A DNA stretch of 64,000 bases from Sphingopyxis sp. H050 (GTDB lineage Bacteria; Pseudomonadota; Alphaproteobacteria; Sphingomonadales; Sphingomonadaceae): positions 1 through 64,000 of the forward strand of contig NZ_LNRZ01000013.1 in the NCBI RefSeq assembly GCF_001468265.1. The letters are read 5' to 3'. This document shows, in pieces, positions 35,813 through 45,500 of this stretch. Positions within the stretch are counted from its first letter, which is position 1, and each line of letters begins with the position of its first letter. The notes under the pieces were generated by a model. That model saw only the letters and a list, made by a program, of their open reading frames with translations. It did no database searches and had not been told where the DNA came from. The position numbers were made by a program, and so were the translations under genes.

Positions 35813-38800
35813 ATGATCGAGGTCTTCACGGTCGGGGGCGGGGAGTATCTCGTCAACGTCTTCAACGCGGTTGCGTCGTGGGCGGGCTCCGGCGGCTACC
35901 GGGGCCTCATTCGCGTTGTGATGGTTATGGCCTTCACCTGGGCGCTCCTGGTCACGGCCTGGAATATGGATCCGCGTGCACTGCTCAAATGGTTCATGCA
36001 GGCGACCCTGATGTATATGGTGGTCATGGTGCCGACGATCTCGGTCAAGGTCACCGACCGTACCAACCCGGGTGTGACAGCGGCCGTGGTCGACAATCTT
36101 CCGATCGGCCTCGGCCTGGTGGCCGGCTTTACCAGCCAAATCGGCGACTATCTGACGCGCGCGGCCGAGACCGTTTTCGCGATGCCTCAAGTCCTCAACT
36201 ATTCGACTGGAGGCATGATCTACGGCGCGAAGCTCCTCGATGCGACGCAGGGCCTTCGGATCGACGATCCGGTGTATGCGACGAACCTCAACGAGCATTT
36301 CAAGCAGTGCGTCTTTTATGACATCCTGCTTGGCCGCAAGACCTATGACGACATTCTGAAATCTCCGGATCTGCTGAGCGCTATGGGGCCGGGGTCAGTC
36401 GCCCTTTCGCAGCAATATATCTATCCCGACGGGACCTCGGGGATCGTCACCTGCGAGACGGCCTACAATTTCATCCGCAATGGATGGAACGGTTATTACG
36501 CGGTCGCGGCACCCAAAATTGCGGCACAGTTCTTCCCGGGTATCCCTGTCGCGCAGGCGTCGACACGGCTGAACAACGACATGGGCGGCATGACCGCCGC
36601 GGGGATGGGCTCGAGCAGTGGCCAGCTCATTCGGCAGGCTATGTTCATCAACGCCTTGACGGAAGCTCGGGACAGCTTTGCTAGCGGTTCGGCGCAGGGC
36701 GCGATCGATGCGTTCGCGCAGACCCGTGCGGACATTCAAACGCGCAACACCTATTCGACGATCGCGTCGGGCGCGATGAAGTGGGTTCCGCTGCTGAACA
36801 TCGTGCTGACCGTCGTTTTCTATTCGCTGTTCCCGATCCTTTTCCTGTTGATGCTTCTGCCGACGAACGGAATGACGGTCGCGAAAGGTTACATCACCGG
36901 CTTCTTCTATCTTGCCGCGTGGGGGCCGCTATTCGTCATTTTGAACATGATCTTCATGTCGCGATGGCAGGATTCCTTGGCGTCATGGGGCGCGAGCGGC
37001 GGCATGACGGCGGCAAACTTCTCCGGCATCTCGGCCGTCAATCAGGATGTCGGCGCACTTGCCGGCTACATGATCATGTCGGTGCCGTTCATCGCTGCCG
37101 GCATGGCGAAGGGGGCAATGGCGATCGCATCGCACTCGGCGAGCTTCCTTTCGCCCAGCCAAAATGCCGCTGAACAGGCCGCGGCCGAAGCGACGACGGG
37201 CAATTACTCCTATGGCAACGCGTCGCTGATGAATCGCCAAATCAATACGCTCAGCCGCGATCAATATTCGACCGCGCCGAGCTTCCATACCGGCGCCGGC
37301 TCGATCCAGCAGCGTTCCGGCGACGGCGCGTTCACCCGGTACAACGAGGATGGCACCTTCGCATACGACACGAGCCAGGGCATTTCGAACCTCGGCTTCG
37401 CGATCTCAGCGAGCAAGGATTACGGCTCGCAGCTGCAGAAGGGACTTAGCCAAGGTTCGGGCGTCGTCGAGCAAAAGCGGGTGGCGGCCAACGATAGTTG
37501 GGCGACGACACGCACGGAGTCGGCCCGTCTCTTCGATACGGCGCAGACGTCCGCGAGCGCGACTACCGAAGAAGGCCGATCGCTGCAGTCGTCGATCGCG
37601 CAAGTTCAAGATCTGTCGTCACAATGGTCGAATACGCTTCAGACCCAGTTTGGCATGACGAAGAGCGAAGCAGATAAATTGGCTCGTGATACGGTTCTGA
37701 CTGGCAATGCCGGTATTGGAGCATCTGGGTCACTTAGTGGCAAAAAGGGTCCCTTCTCGGGCCAAGTTGACGGGAAAATGAGTATCGATGGCAAGTCCAG
37801 CGATACTCGGATTTCCGAACAAGGTGTTTCAACTCAGAATGCAAACACTGACGCCTACCAGTGGCTCGAAAAGGAATCGAATTCGGAAGCCGCGCGGCAA
37901 GCGCGCGAGAGCTTCTATCGCGCAACCACTTCGTCGACCGACAGTCAGGTACGTGGTCTGGGGCAGGAGGTGTCACAGGATCTGAGGCACTCACAAAGCC
38001 TCAGCGAAGAAGCCTCGCGCGCGGAAGAACAGTATCAGCGCTGGTCGAGCGAATTTTCGCAGTTTGAGCGCGACGGCTACGCGTTGAACAAGAATTTGAG
38101 CCAAGATTTTGTCCGCTATGCTCAAACCGCGATGATGGATCCGCAAAATCGTCATCTCGATCAGAGCTATCACCCGGGTCTGGTCAACATGACAACGACG
38201 CAGGCGATGACCCAAGACGCGTTGCTGAAGCGATTCATGGACGATCGCGTTGATCAGATGCACCGCGATCTTGGCGTTGTCCCAGACGCGCCGGCGGCGA
38301 CGATCGCAGGACCTGCGTTCTCCACGGCCGCCGACATCCGTGCGATCGGTGCTGCGGGCATGGCCGATATCGCATCGCGCGGCCCGGCGGTCGATGTTTC
38401 CGGGACAGCGCGCGATGTGGCCCTCGAAGATAATGTCAGCGGCCGTCTCGACGGTAGCGTGGCGCGGCTCGATGACTATGGACAGGGTATGAGAGCCACC
38501 TTGCTTGGCGATCGCCGTCAGGCTGACAGTCTTGGAGCGACAGCAGAGGCCCGGAATGACTCCTGGGTTATTCGCACAATGCCGGGAGTGGCCTCGGCGC
38601 TGACGGCGCTTGGGCTGGACAATGCGGCAGACGCCCCGCTCGGCGGGCACCGGGTCAATCTCGGCGGCGTGGCCGCTGCCGCCGGCCTCGGCGTAAAGGG
38701 CGGAGCCAATCTCAGCTCAATGGACTCGAGTATGGCGCCGGCGCTGACGGCCGCTGCGGCGTCTGCTCACGCGCTCGGGCTGCCTCAACGCGTCGTAACG

Positions 38801-39037
38801 TCCGCCCGCGACAGTCAGCATTCTCGCGGTAGTTTGCATCCCGAAGGGAAGGGGCTTGATCTGCGCGGGAATGACATCAGCGTCACTCAGGGCCGCCAGT
38901 GGGCTCGCGACGTTCGCGAACGCCTCGGACCAGACTATGACGTCAATTTCGAGACGTTCCGCGACAATCCCGCGAACAATCACCTGCACATTGAACATGA
39001 TCCGAAGCCGCGCGGAGGAAGAGGCCGCAAGCGTTGA
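35813..39037 (+). CDS. traG: TraG with C-terminal M15-like zinc peptidase signature
   Basis: A 1074-residue inner-membrane protein. The N-terminal third has several transmembrane helices (about 20-45, 55-75, 330-400, 415-440) and matches TraG, which supports pilus assembly and mating-pair stability. The long polar middle is helical. The last about 100 residues carry a signature not known from F TraG: RVVTSARDSQHSRGSLH, GKGLDLRG, and NNHLHIEHD. His1009, Asp1016 and His1059 fit the H-x6-D...H-x-H zinc ligands of M15-type D-Ala-D-Ala/endolysin peptidases, suggesting wall cutting at the mating junction. The fused domain is inferred from motif spacing. Confidence 0.93.
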   Translation: MIEVFTVGGGEYLVNVFNAVASWAGSGGYRGLIRVVMVMAFTWALLVTAWNMDPRALLKWFMQATLMYMVVMVPTISVKVTDRTNPGVTAAVVDNLPIGLGLVAGFTSQIGDYLTRAAETVFAMPQVLNYSTGGMIYGAKLLDATQGLRIDDPVYATNLNEHFKQCVFYDILLGRKTYDDILKSPDLLSAMGPGSVALSQQYIYPDGTSGIVTCETAYNFIRNGWNGYYAVAAPKIAAQFFPGIPVAQASTRLNNDMGGMTAAGMGSSSGQLIRQAMFINALTEARDSFASGSAQGAIDAFAQTRADIQTRNTYSTIASGAMKWVPLLNIVLTVVFYSLFPILFLLMLLPTNGMTVAKGYITGFFYLAAWGPLFVILNMIFMSRWQDSLASWGASGGMTAANFSGISAVNQDVGALAGYMIMSVPFIAAGMAKGAMAIASHSASFLSPSQNAAEQAAAEATTGNYSYGNASLMNRQINTLSRDQYSTAPSFHTGAGSIQQRSGDGAFTRYNEDGTFAYDTSQGISNLGFAISASKDYGSQLQKGLSQGSGVVEQKRVAANDSWATTRTESARLFDTAQTSASATTEEGRSLQSSIAQVQDLSSQWSNTLQTQFGMTKSEADKLARDTVLTGNAGIGASGSLSGKKGPFSGQVDGKMSIDGKSSDTRISEQGVSTQNANTDAYQWLEKESNSEAARQARESFYRATTSSTDSQVRGLGQEVSQDLRHSQSLSEEASRAEEQYQRWSSEFSQFERDGYALNKNLSQDFVRYAQTAMMDPQNRHLDQSYHPGLVNMTTTQAMTQDALLKRFMDDRVDQMHRDLGVVPDAPAATIAGPAFSTAADIRAIGAAGMADIASRGPAVDVSGTARDVALEDNVSGRLDGSVARLDDYGQGMRATLLGDRRQADSLGATAEARNDSWVIRTMPGVASALTALGLDNAADAPLGGHRVNLGGVAAAAGLGVKGGANLSSMDSSMAPALTAAAASAHALGLPQRVVTSARDSQHSRGSLHPEGKGLDLRGNDISVTQGRQWARDVRERLGPDYDVNFETFRDNPANNHLHIEHDPKPRGGRGRKR

Positions 39038-39073
39038 GTTTAGCGGCCAGCGGCAACTAACCGCTGGCCGTGG

Positions 39074-39289
39074 TCAATGTGTTCCGAAGACCAAGATGAG
39101 CCCGAAATAGGCCGCAACTAGCGCAAGCCCGGCATACAAGAGGCGCGTGCCCCAAGGCCCGAGCTCCGTCATTTCTTCACGATCGACCGATACGCCAGAC
39201 ACATCGCTGAAAGCCTTTCGGCCGTAGAGCGGATGCGACGGGTCGTAGAGCCGCCTGGAGAGATCATCGTCGAAGCTATGGTCATTCAT
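39074..39289 (-). CDS. Small membrane protein
   Basis: A 71-residue protein from the ATG at 39289, preceded by AAGGA. The N-terminal half is polar and contains SRRLYDPSHPLYGR; one transmembrane helix follows near the C-terminus (LLYAGLALVAAYFGLILVF). It faces traG tail to tail. A long inverted repeat lies just upstream. No family recognised. Confidence 0.65.
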   Translation of the reverse strand: MNDHSFDDDLSRRLYDPSHPLYGRKAFSDVSGVSVDREEMTELGPWGTRLLYAGLALVAAYFGLILVFGTH

Positions 39290-39305
39290 GGCAAAATCCT
39301 TCAAT

Positions 39306-39354
39306 GCGAACATACAGGAAACACCCCAGAACGGCAAGGTTCCTGTATGTTTGC
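39306..39354. repeat. 15-bp inverted repeat upstream of the small membrane gene
   Basis: Arms GCGAACATACAGGAA (39306-39320) and its reverse complement with one change (39340-39354), spaced by 19 bases. It sits in the presumed 5' region of the gene starting at 39289 on the minus strand and could be an operator or an mRNA hairpin. Confidence 0.6.
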
Positions 39355-39407
39355 AGGGAAGGGCCAGGAGGATCCCGCTAAGCTGGCGGCGATGGCTCGC
39401 TCGATGG

Positions 39408-40136
39408 TCACGAGGATGGTACGAGCTCGGCGAGCTCACACCCGTCATTTCCACACAGCAGCCGGAGCGAGGGCTTTCCCCATGCCTGAGCCGCACAGAT
39501 GGGACAGCGAAACTTGACTCGATTCGATCGATTGCCCGCTACTGGCTCTAGCACGTCGGCGATCGCCGACCCGAGCGCCGCGGCCGAAGAGGTCGGCCGC
39601 GTTGGCGCCGCCTCGGTCGGCGGAAAGCGATCGCACCATGATATTTGAAAGTCGCGCGTCAGCAGCTCGTCGGTAGCCAGCATGAACGGCCCTCCCGGGA
39701 TTGGATAGTCCGCCATCTTTTGGCCGGTCCTCGCGCCGCCAGGCGCGCCGGTGCTCGACGGCATGAGACCGATCGCCTCCATCTTCTTGGCCCACTCCTG
39801 ATTATGATACCCGGGCCGCGAAGGATTACCGAAGTGGGCCTGCCAGGCGTGTACCATTTCGTGGACGATCGTCTGAAGGATCTCGAGCAGCGGGACCACC
39901 GCGAAGTAGGAAGGGTTGATGGCAATTTCGTCCGTCGATCGCTGGTCGACCGTGTGAACAAAACGGCGGCGCGAGAAATAGCCGTAGGTCCGCTTCTCAC
40001 GCTGCATCGTGATCAGGCAATAAGGCAGTTCGCCGGCGAACAGAGACCGATTGTAATGATCGAAGGCGCGCTGCAGCTCGGCGTAAGCCTGCGTTGTGGG
40101 ATCTTGCGCCGCAGAATCTGATGGATTATTTTGCAC
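39408..40136 (-). CDS. SprT-like zinc metalloprotease domain protein
   Basis: A 242-residue protein with the metallopeptidase motif HEMVHAW (IVHEMVHAWQAHFG) and a C-terminal zinc ribbon (CPICAAQAWGKPS...CGNDGC). SprT/Spartan-type domains act on DNA-protein crosslinks. Such genes are frequent near relaxase modules of alphaproteobacterial plasmids. The start ATG at 40136 has no strong ribosome site, but the N-terminus AYAELQRAFDHYNRSLFAG fits the family. Confidence 0.9.
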   Translation of the reverse strand: MQNNPSDSAAQDPTTQAYAELQRAFDHYNRSLFAGELPYCLITMQREKRTYGYFSRRRFVHTVDQRSTDEIAINPSYFAVVPLLEILQTIVHEMVHAWQAHFGNPSRPGYHNQEWAKKMEAIGLMPSSTGAPGGARTGQKMADYPIPGGPFMLATDELLTRDFQISWCDRFPPTEAAPTRPTSSAAALGSAIADVLEPVAGNRSNRVKFRCPICAAQAWGKPSLRLLCGNDGCELAELVPSS

Positions 40137-40280
40137 AAAACAAAACTGGCATATTTTGATTCCATGCTCAAGCCACGGGACAAAGCTTGCGGCCGCTGCG
40201 TCTTTGCCAACGGTCGTGGAATTTTTACCAGTGCGACGCTATAGCGCGCGTGTCAGAGTCGATGAACTATCACCGTGATA

Positions 40281-40308
40281 TGCCCCTGTCGCGGCAACGG
40301 CAGGGGCA
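40281..40308. repeat. Hairpin TGCCCCTG/CAGGGGCA
   Basis: A perfect 8-bp stem with a 12-base loop in the gap between the SprT-like gene and the micro-ORF region. The gap 40137-40529 contains no supported gene otherwise. Could be the terminator of the micro-ORF transcript or part of the same structured region; no U run is obvious. Confidence 0.4.
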
Positions 40309-40454
40309 AATTCATCCACCGCGATGCGCTTCTGCCGATCTGAAGCGGCACTCGGTCGGAAAGACATGCAATCCGCGCCGCGACCGCATTCATTGACCAT
40401 TATGGAAATACGGCCTATATTGGCGGCGCAGTTGGAGATCTTTAGGATCATCTC

Positions 40455-40522
40455 AGAGGGCACGTCGTTCCAGCGGCGTGCCCTCTTACATATTGAGGGT
40501 GGACGTTCCAGCGCCCACCCTC
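40455..40522 (-). ncRNA. Two tandem hairpins with an identical apex
   Basis: Hairpin 1 (40455-40486) has arms AGAGGGCACG/CGTGCCCTCT; hairpin 2 (40495-40522) has arms GAGGGTGG/CCACCCTC. Both are closed by CG/CG pairs around the same loop, CGTTCCAGCG on the plus strand. The arms differ between the two yet stay complementary, so structure is conserved over sequence. They lie directly downstream of the micro-ORF on the minus strand. Strand is inferred from that. Confidence 0.5.
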
Positions 40523-40529
40523 GCACCCG

Positions 40530-40619
40530 TTATTTACGGGCTACCTCGATGATTTTCAGCACCAAGGTCGCGAATGCGATGCAAAGCATCGCAACGCTTA
40601 TTACAGTCAGAGTTTCAAT
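40530..40619 (-). CDS. Hydrophobic micro-ORF, possible holin-like/type I toxin peptide
   Basis: Reading the minus strand, an extended Shine-Dalgarno AGGAGGTGAT (40633-40624) precedes ATT at 40619 by about 8 nt, opening a 29-residue frame: E-T-L-T-V-I-S, then a single hydrophobic helix, ending KIIEVARK and TAA. A GTG at 40628 in the same frame (32 residues) overlaps the Shine-Dalgarno and is the alternative start. The layout resembles the small holin-like toxins of type I toxin-antitoxin loci. An ATT start is rare (known in infC), so this call is speculative. Confidence 0.4.
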   Translation of the reverse strand: METLTVISVAMLCIAFATLVLKIIEVARK

Positions 40620-40739
40620 AGGTATCACCTCCTGAAGACGGCGCTTGGCGGAACGATTCCGCTGCCGTCACGCTCATCTGGCGAGAGGTGATCCAAAGCG
40701 CCAGTCAAATCGACTGAACCGCGCAGAACCAGTGAAATC

Positions 40740-40943
40740 TCAGAAGAATCCGCGATCACGGCTATTGCGCAGCTCGACATCGGACATCCGTGTTGAACCA
40801 CGGCGCACCCAAGCCCGCGCTTTCCCGCCCGATGTGGGCTTTATATCCATATCGCGAAAATCGACATTGTTCTCGCGGGCCCAGTCTTCCGCGGCTTTCT
40901 CCGATGAGAATTCGCCAACTTCATCAAAATCGAAACCGCTCAT
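40740..40943 (-). CDS. Small hypothetical protein
   Basis: A 67-residue protein, MSGFDFDEVGEFSSEKAAED..., with an acidic N-terminus and a basic C-terminus (ARAWVRRGSTR). Its ATG overlaps the stop of the periplasmic protein gene upstream (ATGA), so it belongs to the traI-side operon. No family recognised. Confidence 0.65.
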   Translation of the reverse strand: MSGFDFDEVGEFSSEKAAEDWARENNVDFRDMDIKPTSGGKARAWVRRGSTRMSDVELRNSRDRGFF

Positions 40944-41686
40944 TGCCCTGGCTCCTTCCCGTTCGCACTCGGAGCAGCGCCGGTCGGCGCCGGCGCCGTG
41001 TCCACGGTCTTCTTGTCGGCCGCCGACGGCGCGAGCTGGATTCCGTCCTCCCACGGTGTGCCGGTAAACTCGGGCTGGCCTTCGACATAGGTCACGGTCG
41101 CGCCCGTGGTCGACCGCACGTACCGCACGACGTCGAGGATCGTCTTGTTCGTCCAATTGTCGCTGTTCCCGACAATGGCCTGTCCGAGCGCCCGACCAAG
41201 CCGCGCGTCGAGACCTCCACCCTTTTCCTTGATGTCGATCGCATAGACGTCGAGCTGGTAGCCCTGCACATAGGGAAAGAGGCACATCGTGATCATCAGT
41301 TGCTGCGATCCCCGAACCTTCCTCACGGCCGAGCTGATCCAGACGGCGCCGTCGCAGCGCGCCTGCTTGATCGTCGAAAGCTGCGACGTCGAAATGAAGC
41401 CGGCATAGGGGCTGTTCTCGAACGGATTGACGAGGGTGAAGCGCCCCGGAGTTTCCGGCGCCGGCCCCATCACGATCGGCGTGACCGTATTCGATTTCGA
41501 GATATTCGGGTTAATGCCGTCCTGAAGAATCCGGATCATCTCACCGCGCTTCACCGCGGTCTTGAAGTCGAAAATGTGGTAGAGCTCCGTGGTGCGGCTG
41601 CTATCCTGCGCGGCCGCGGCGATCGGCGTTATGGCGATCGCGGCGGCAATGCCGGCGAGGGCCACAGTCGAAATTTTGGTCTTCAT
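40940..41686 (-). CDS. Periplasmic protein of the relaxase-side operon, unknown
   Basis: A 248-residue exported protein. ATG at 41686 with GAGGAGAAGG upstream gives a signal peptide (MKTKISTVALAGIAAAIAI...AAAQ). The mature part is probably a beta-rich domain with two cysteines (ARCDGAVW and MITMCLFP), ending in a Pro/Ala-rich tail. Its neighbours (nuclease, traI, traD) point to a transfer-related role. No family recognised. Confidence 0.7.
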   Translation of the reverse strand: MKTKISTVALAGIAAAIAITPIAAAAQDSSRTTELYHIFDFKTAVKRGEMIRILQDGINPNISKSNTVTPIVMGPAPETPGRFTLVNPFENSPYAGFISTSQLSTIKQARCDGAVWISSAVRKVRGSQQLMITMCLFPYVQGYQLDVYAIDIKEKGGGLDARLGRALGQAIVGNSDNWTNKTILDVVRYVRSTTGATVTYVEGQPEFTGTPWEDGIQLAPSAADKKTVDTAPAPTGAAPSANGKEPGQ

Positions 41687-41711
41687 TGCCTTCTCCTCAT
41701 GTCGTCGTGTT

Positions 41712-42170
41712 TCATAGGTGGTTCGCTTCTCGCACCGCGGACCTGCAGCTTCGCAAGATTGCGTCTCGATCGTCCCATCGGGCCACGTAGCTCGCGCCCG
41801 CCCGCAACATGAGACAGCTAAGGTTTTCACCAGATGTCGTCCGGACAACAGCGACCATCCGCCCCCATCGATCGGTCTTGATCGGCGTCACCGTCAGCTT
41901 GGTGCTGGAAAATCGCTGAAGAGCCGCACGCTGCGCGCGCGGATCGCCGGGAGCGCATTGCCGTCCCTGCCGGCAGTGGCCTGGCTGTTCGGCCGCATCT
42001 ATACCGAGAAGCCGGACGCGAACGCGGCCGCAGCGCAGGGTGTCGCCATCGATCGCATGACAGCCCGACACTTCAACCGGCGCCGGTGGCCTCGAGGGCC
42101 GGGCCATCATTTCGCCGCCGCCCAGGACCAGCATGATTGTGCCGGCATATGCGAACATGGACCCATTCAT
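41712..42170 (-). CDS. Thermonuclease-family (SNase-like) nuclease
   Basis: A 152-residue protein from the ATG at 42170 (GGAGGAGACCG before it). N-terminal hydrophobic segment, then the SNase fold with HAIDGDTLRCGRVRVRLLGIDAAEQ and DRWGRMVAVV, carrying the catalytic Arg, Glu and Arg and the metal-binding Asp in their expected places. Such genes are common on conjugative elements next to relaxases. Its start overlaps the stop of the membrane gene (ATGA). Confidence 0.9.
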   Translation of the reverse strand: MNGSMFAYAGTIMLVLGGGEMMARPSRPPAPVEVSGCHAIDGDTLRCGRVRVRLLGIDAAEQPGHCRQGRQCAPGDPRAQRAALQRFSSTKLTVTPIKTDRWGRMVAVVRTTSGENLSCLMLRAGASYVARWDDRDAILRSCRSAVREANHL

Positions 42171-42556
42171 GGGCGGTCTCCTCCTCGGCGAACCCATCGG
42201 GCCTCTTCGCGCACCGCGCGCACCAGGCCTACAAAGACATGGCCGACAAGATAGATGACGCCGATCCCCATTCCGAGCTCGAGCAACTCGGTCGAAGACT
42301 GCCAACGCTGAAGCGTCAGGATCCCGGCAAGTTCGCCAAGTTTAGAGGCGACGACGATCGCAGCGCCAAACGCTGCAACGCTGGCTCCCACGATCCAGAA
42401 GGCGGCTTCTCCTCTGCTCTTTCCGGTTCGGGTGATGAAGCGTGCGATTTTCAGCGACACGGCTGAAAGCCTTCGGTGCATCGCCATCGGCGTGCTCGCG
42501 ATCGCGGCGAAGGAACGGCGTAACGTGCTCATGTTGGACGCTTTCTCGTTCATCAT
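42167..42556 (-). CDS. Membrane protein downstream of traI
   Basis: A 129-residue protein with a basic N-terminal part and two hydrophobic segments (about 52-70 and 92-112). It overlaps traI and the nuclease gene by 4 nt on each side, so translation is coupled through the operon. No family recognised. Confidence 0.7.
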   Translation of the reverse strand: MMNEKASNMSTLRRSFAAIASTPMAMHRRLSAVSLKIARFITRTGKSRGEAAFWIVGASVAAFGAAIVVASKLGELAGILTLQRWQSSTELLELGMGIGVIYLVGHVFVGLVRAVREEARWVRRGGDRP

Positions 42557-45500
42557 AGTTCGAGCCCCTTGGACCGATCGAGCTGAGGTTCTTCCCGCTG
42601 GGCCGGGGCGGGTGCCTTGGTATCCGGCTTACCGCTGCCCTTGTCGTCGGAATTTCCGGTACCAAGCGTATCGGCCGTTTTGCGATCGGCGTTGTCACCT
42701 TTCGATCCTGCGTCAACATCCGCCATGCTCCCGAGATCCAGCTTCCGCTCAAGGTCGCTGGCACGAGAAGCGGTGCCGCCGTCCCGATCTGTTCCGGGAT
42801 CGCGCTGCGCGTCCTTGCCCGAAAGGATCTTTTCGACGTTCAGTTCACCGATCGCCTCGAGCGCAGACGTCTTATCTCCGCGGTTGTTCTCGAGCTGGCG
42901 GACGAGCTTGTCCTTGTCATCGGTAAATAAACGGACGTCGACCTGTTGGCGGGTGTGGTTGACGAGGAATGCTCGAGCATTGGAAAGGTTAGTTTCTCGG
43001 GCGCCCATGACAGAAAATACGGTCTCATTGGTGATGCCCTGCGCCATGTGGGTATTGATGGCATAGGCGAGGTCCATCCGTTTCAGCATCGGGTCGCCGT
43101 TCTTCAGCTCCCGAAGCTCCCCGTCGGACAATTTCACCACGATTCCTTCAGCACTGACTTTTTCGATGCTCGCGATCGTCGCGTTGATCATTCCGCGGCC
43201 GTCACGCTTATCGCTGTCCGTCCAGCGGATCCGCTCGCCTTCGTGGACCTCGATGCGCTTCTCATTGCTGAGCTTCAGCCGATTGAGCTTGCCGTTCGGA
43301 TCGATCTTCATCGGCTCCACACGGTGTTTGCGGCCGCGCATGTCGCGCAGCTCGACGCGCCCGTTCTCGAAAACTCGTTCGATGCGGTAATCGCCCTTCG
43401 CCAGCCCAAGACCATTGTCGCGGCCGCCGACCTCGAGGAACTGGGCTTCGCGCCAATTCCGTGCGTAGCGATACTCTTCCCGGGTGAGCTGGAGCGTCTC
43501 GCGGACATTGAAAGCGCGACCCTCGCCCTTCAACGTGCCCTCGGCTTTCAGTCCGTCCTGGATAATCCGGTTTGCCTCTGCGCGGCCGTCGCGGCTCGAC
43601 GGGAGCAATGTCGTCTTCTCGCGATCGTCGGCGGGCAAAGCGAGCCAGGCGTTCGCCGCATCGGTAATGCGATCCTTGCTCACGATTACGCGGTCACCCA
43701 ATATCGCGATCGCCGCGCGCACGTTGCCGGCGTCGGCGAGATTCGCCACGAGTCGCATGTCCTCGGTCTTCTGCCGCATATTGATATTGACCTCGCTCAC
43801 GGGGAGCTGGTCCTGAATCGCACGCGCCTGCATGACCGAAAAGCTCTTGCCGGCGTCGATCGGGTTGAGCTGCTTGCGGTCGCCTATGATTGCGAGGCGA
43901 CCGACCTCCATTAGGTTCGCGATCGCCGTAAGCTTGTCCATCCGCTCATTTGAGATCATCGACGCTTCGTCGAGGATGAGGTAGGTGCCGGCGAGTTCGG
44001 CCTTTCGTGCCTCGAGGGCCTGGGGCGACGCTTCGCCGGTCAGGAATTTCTCGTTGGAATAGATGAAGCTGTCGACGGTACGCGCCTCCATTCCGGTGTC
44101 GGCCCGAAGATCGGCTACCATTTTGTTCTGGAACGCGAGAGCCTGTGCATCCCCCCGCATGTCGGCCGTCAACAGCACGGCCTTCGTATCCTCGGCCCCG
44201 ATGACCCGTGCTGCCGCGTCGATAGCCTCCGCCTTGGCGACGGGCTGGAGCATCGTTGATTTGCCGGCGCCGGCGCGCCCCTGGACGAGTACGATGCGAT
44301 CGGGAGACGACACGATCTGGATCGCGGCCGCGAGCTGCTCATGGTTGAGCTCGCGCGGCGCAGCCAGTTCCTGCAGGCGGGTCTTTGCAACGTCGGCAGA
44401 CATCAGCGGCCGTGCGTCGCCGGCGCCAGTGTCCATCGCCTTGAGGATCCTGCGTTCCTGTTCGATTGCCTCCCGGGTTGTCACCATGTCGACGGCCTTG
44501 TCGAAGCGCTGGGAGGTTTCGGGAACGATCTCGCCCTTTTCGACCAACTCGGCGATGCGCCGCTCTACACGGTCCGGCGTAACGCCCTTTTCGCCAAGGT
44601 CGATCGCCGTTTTGACGACATCCGCGGTGCTGAAGACGGCTTCGCGCTCGCTTAGTATCCGAATGGCGCTGGCAGTTGCAAACTGGGCCCGGGCCGTCGC
44701 CGGCGTCCGTGTGAGTTTTGCAAGGCCGGAATCAACCAATGGATCGTCGGGCCGCTTCAGGTAATCGACGAGGCGATCGCGCGTTTCCCGGATAGCGGAG
44801 CTGACGGCTAGAATTCCCCGCTCGATCGGCGATGATCGCTCCTGCGACTTGGCGAGAGCCATCGCGTAGATCTGGTCGCCATTATAGCGATAGACCCGCG
44901 CTTCATCTCGCCACCGTTCGGCGAGCTCCGTTCGGTCGCCGGCGTCCAATTTGGCGTCGCGGGTGCGCTGGGTGATAGCGCGTCGACCTTCCGGGCTGTG
45001 AACACCGAGTTCTTCAGCCTTTGCCTTGATGTCATTGCCGCGCTTGGAGAAGCCGTCGAGGGCCTCCTTGTTGATGCGCTCGCCATTCGGTCCGAGAACC
45101 TCGAAGGCGCCATGTTTCCCGGTTAGCTCTGTCTTGTAGCCCAAGCCCTCGAGCTTTTCGCGGAGGATCGCGTTGGCCATCGAACTAAGCGTAGCACTGG
45201 CCCGGTACATCGCCCCGTTATGCCATGCTCGCCAGCCGTGGTCGCTGGTGACCTCTCCGGTCTTTGGATCGACGCGATCAGGGTTGCGGAAGCGTTCGGG
45301 CAGCCGGGTCAGATTGGCGATTACGGCATGGATATGGCTTTGCGGATCCGTCGCACGGCTCGTGTCGTGTTGGAAAAGCGCGTAAACGAGATTGCCGGTC
45401 CGAACCGCAATATCCTTCCCGCCGACATGAACGCGCGCTTCGGCAAGATTCTTTTCGGCCCACGCCATCGTTTCCTTCACCGCCTGGACGTGCGCGGCGA

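Noticed and set aside
40790..41812. 340-residue plus-strand frame opposite the periplasmic protein gene
   Set aside because: Arg-rich shadow of a minus-strand gene with a signal peptide and ribosome site.
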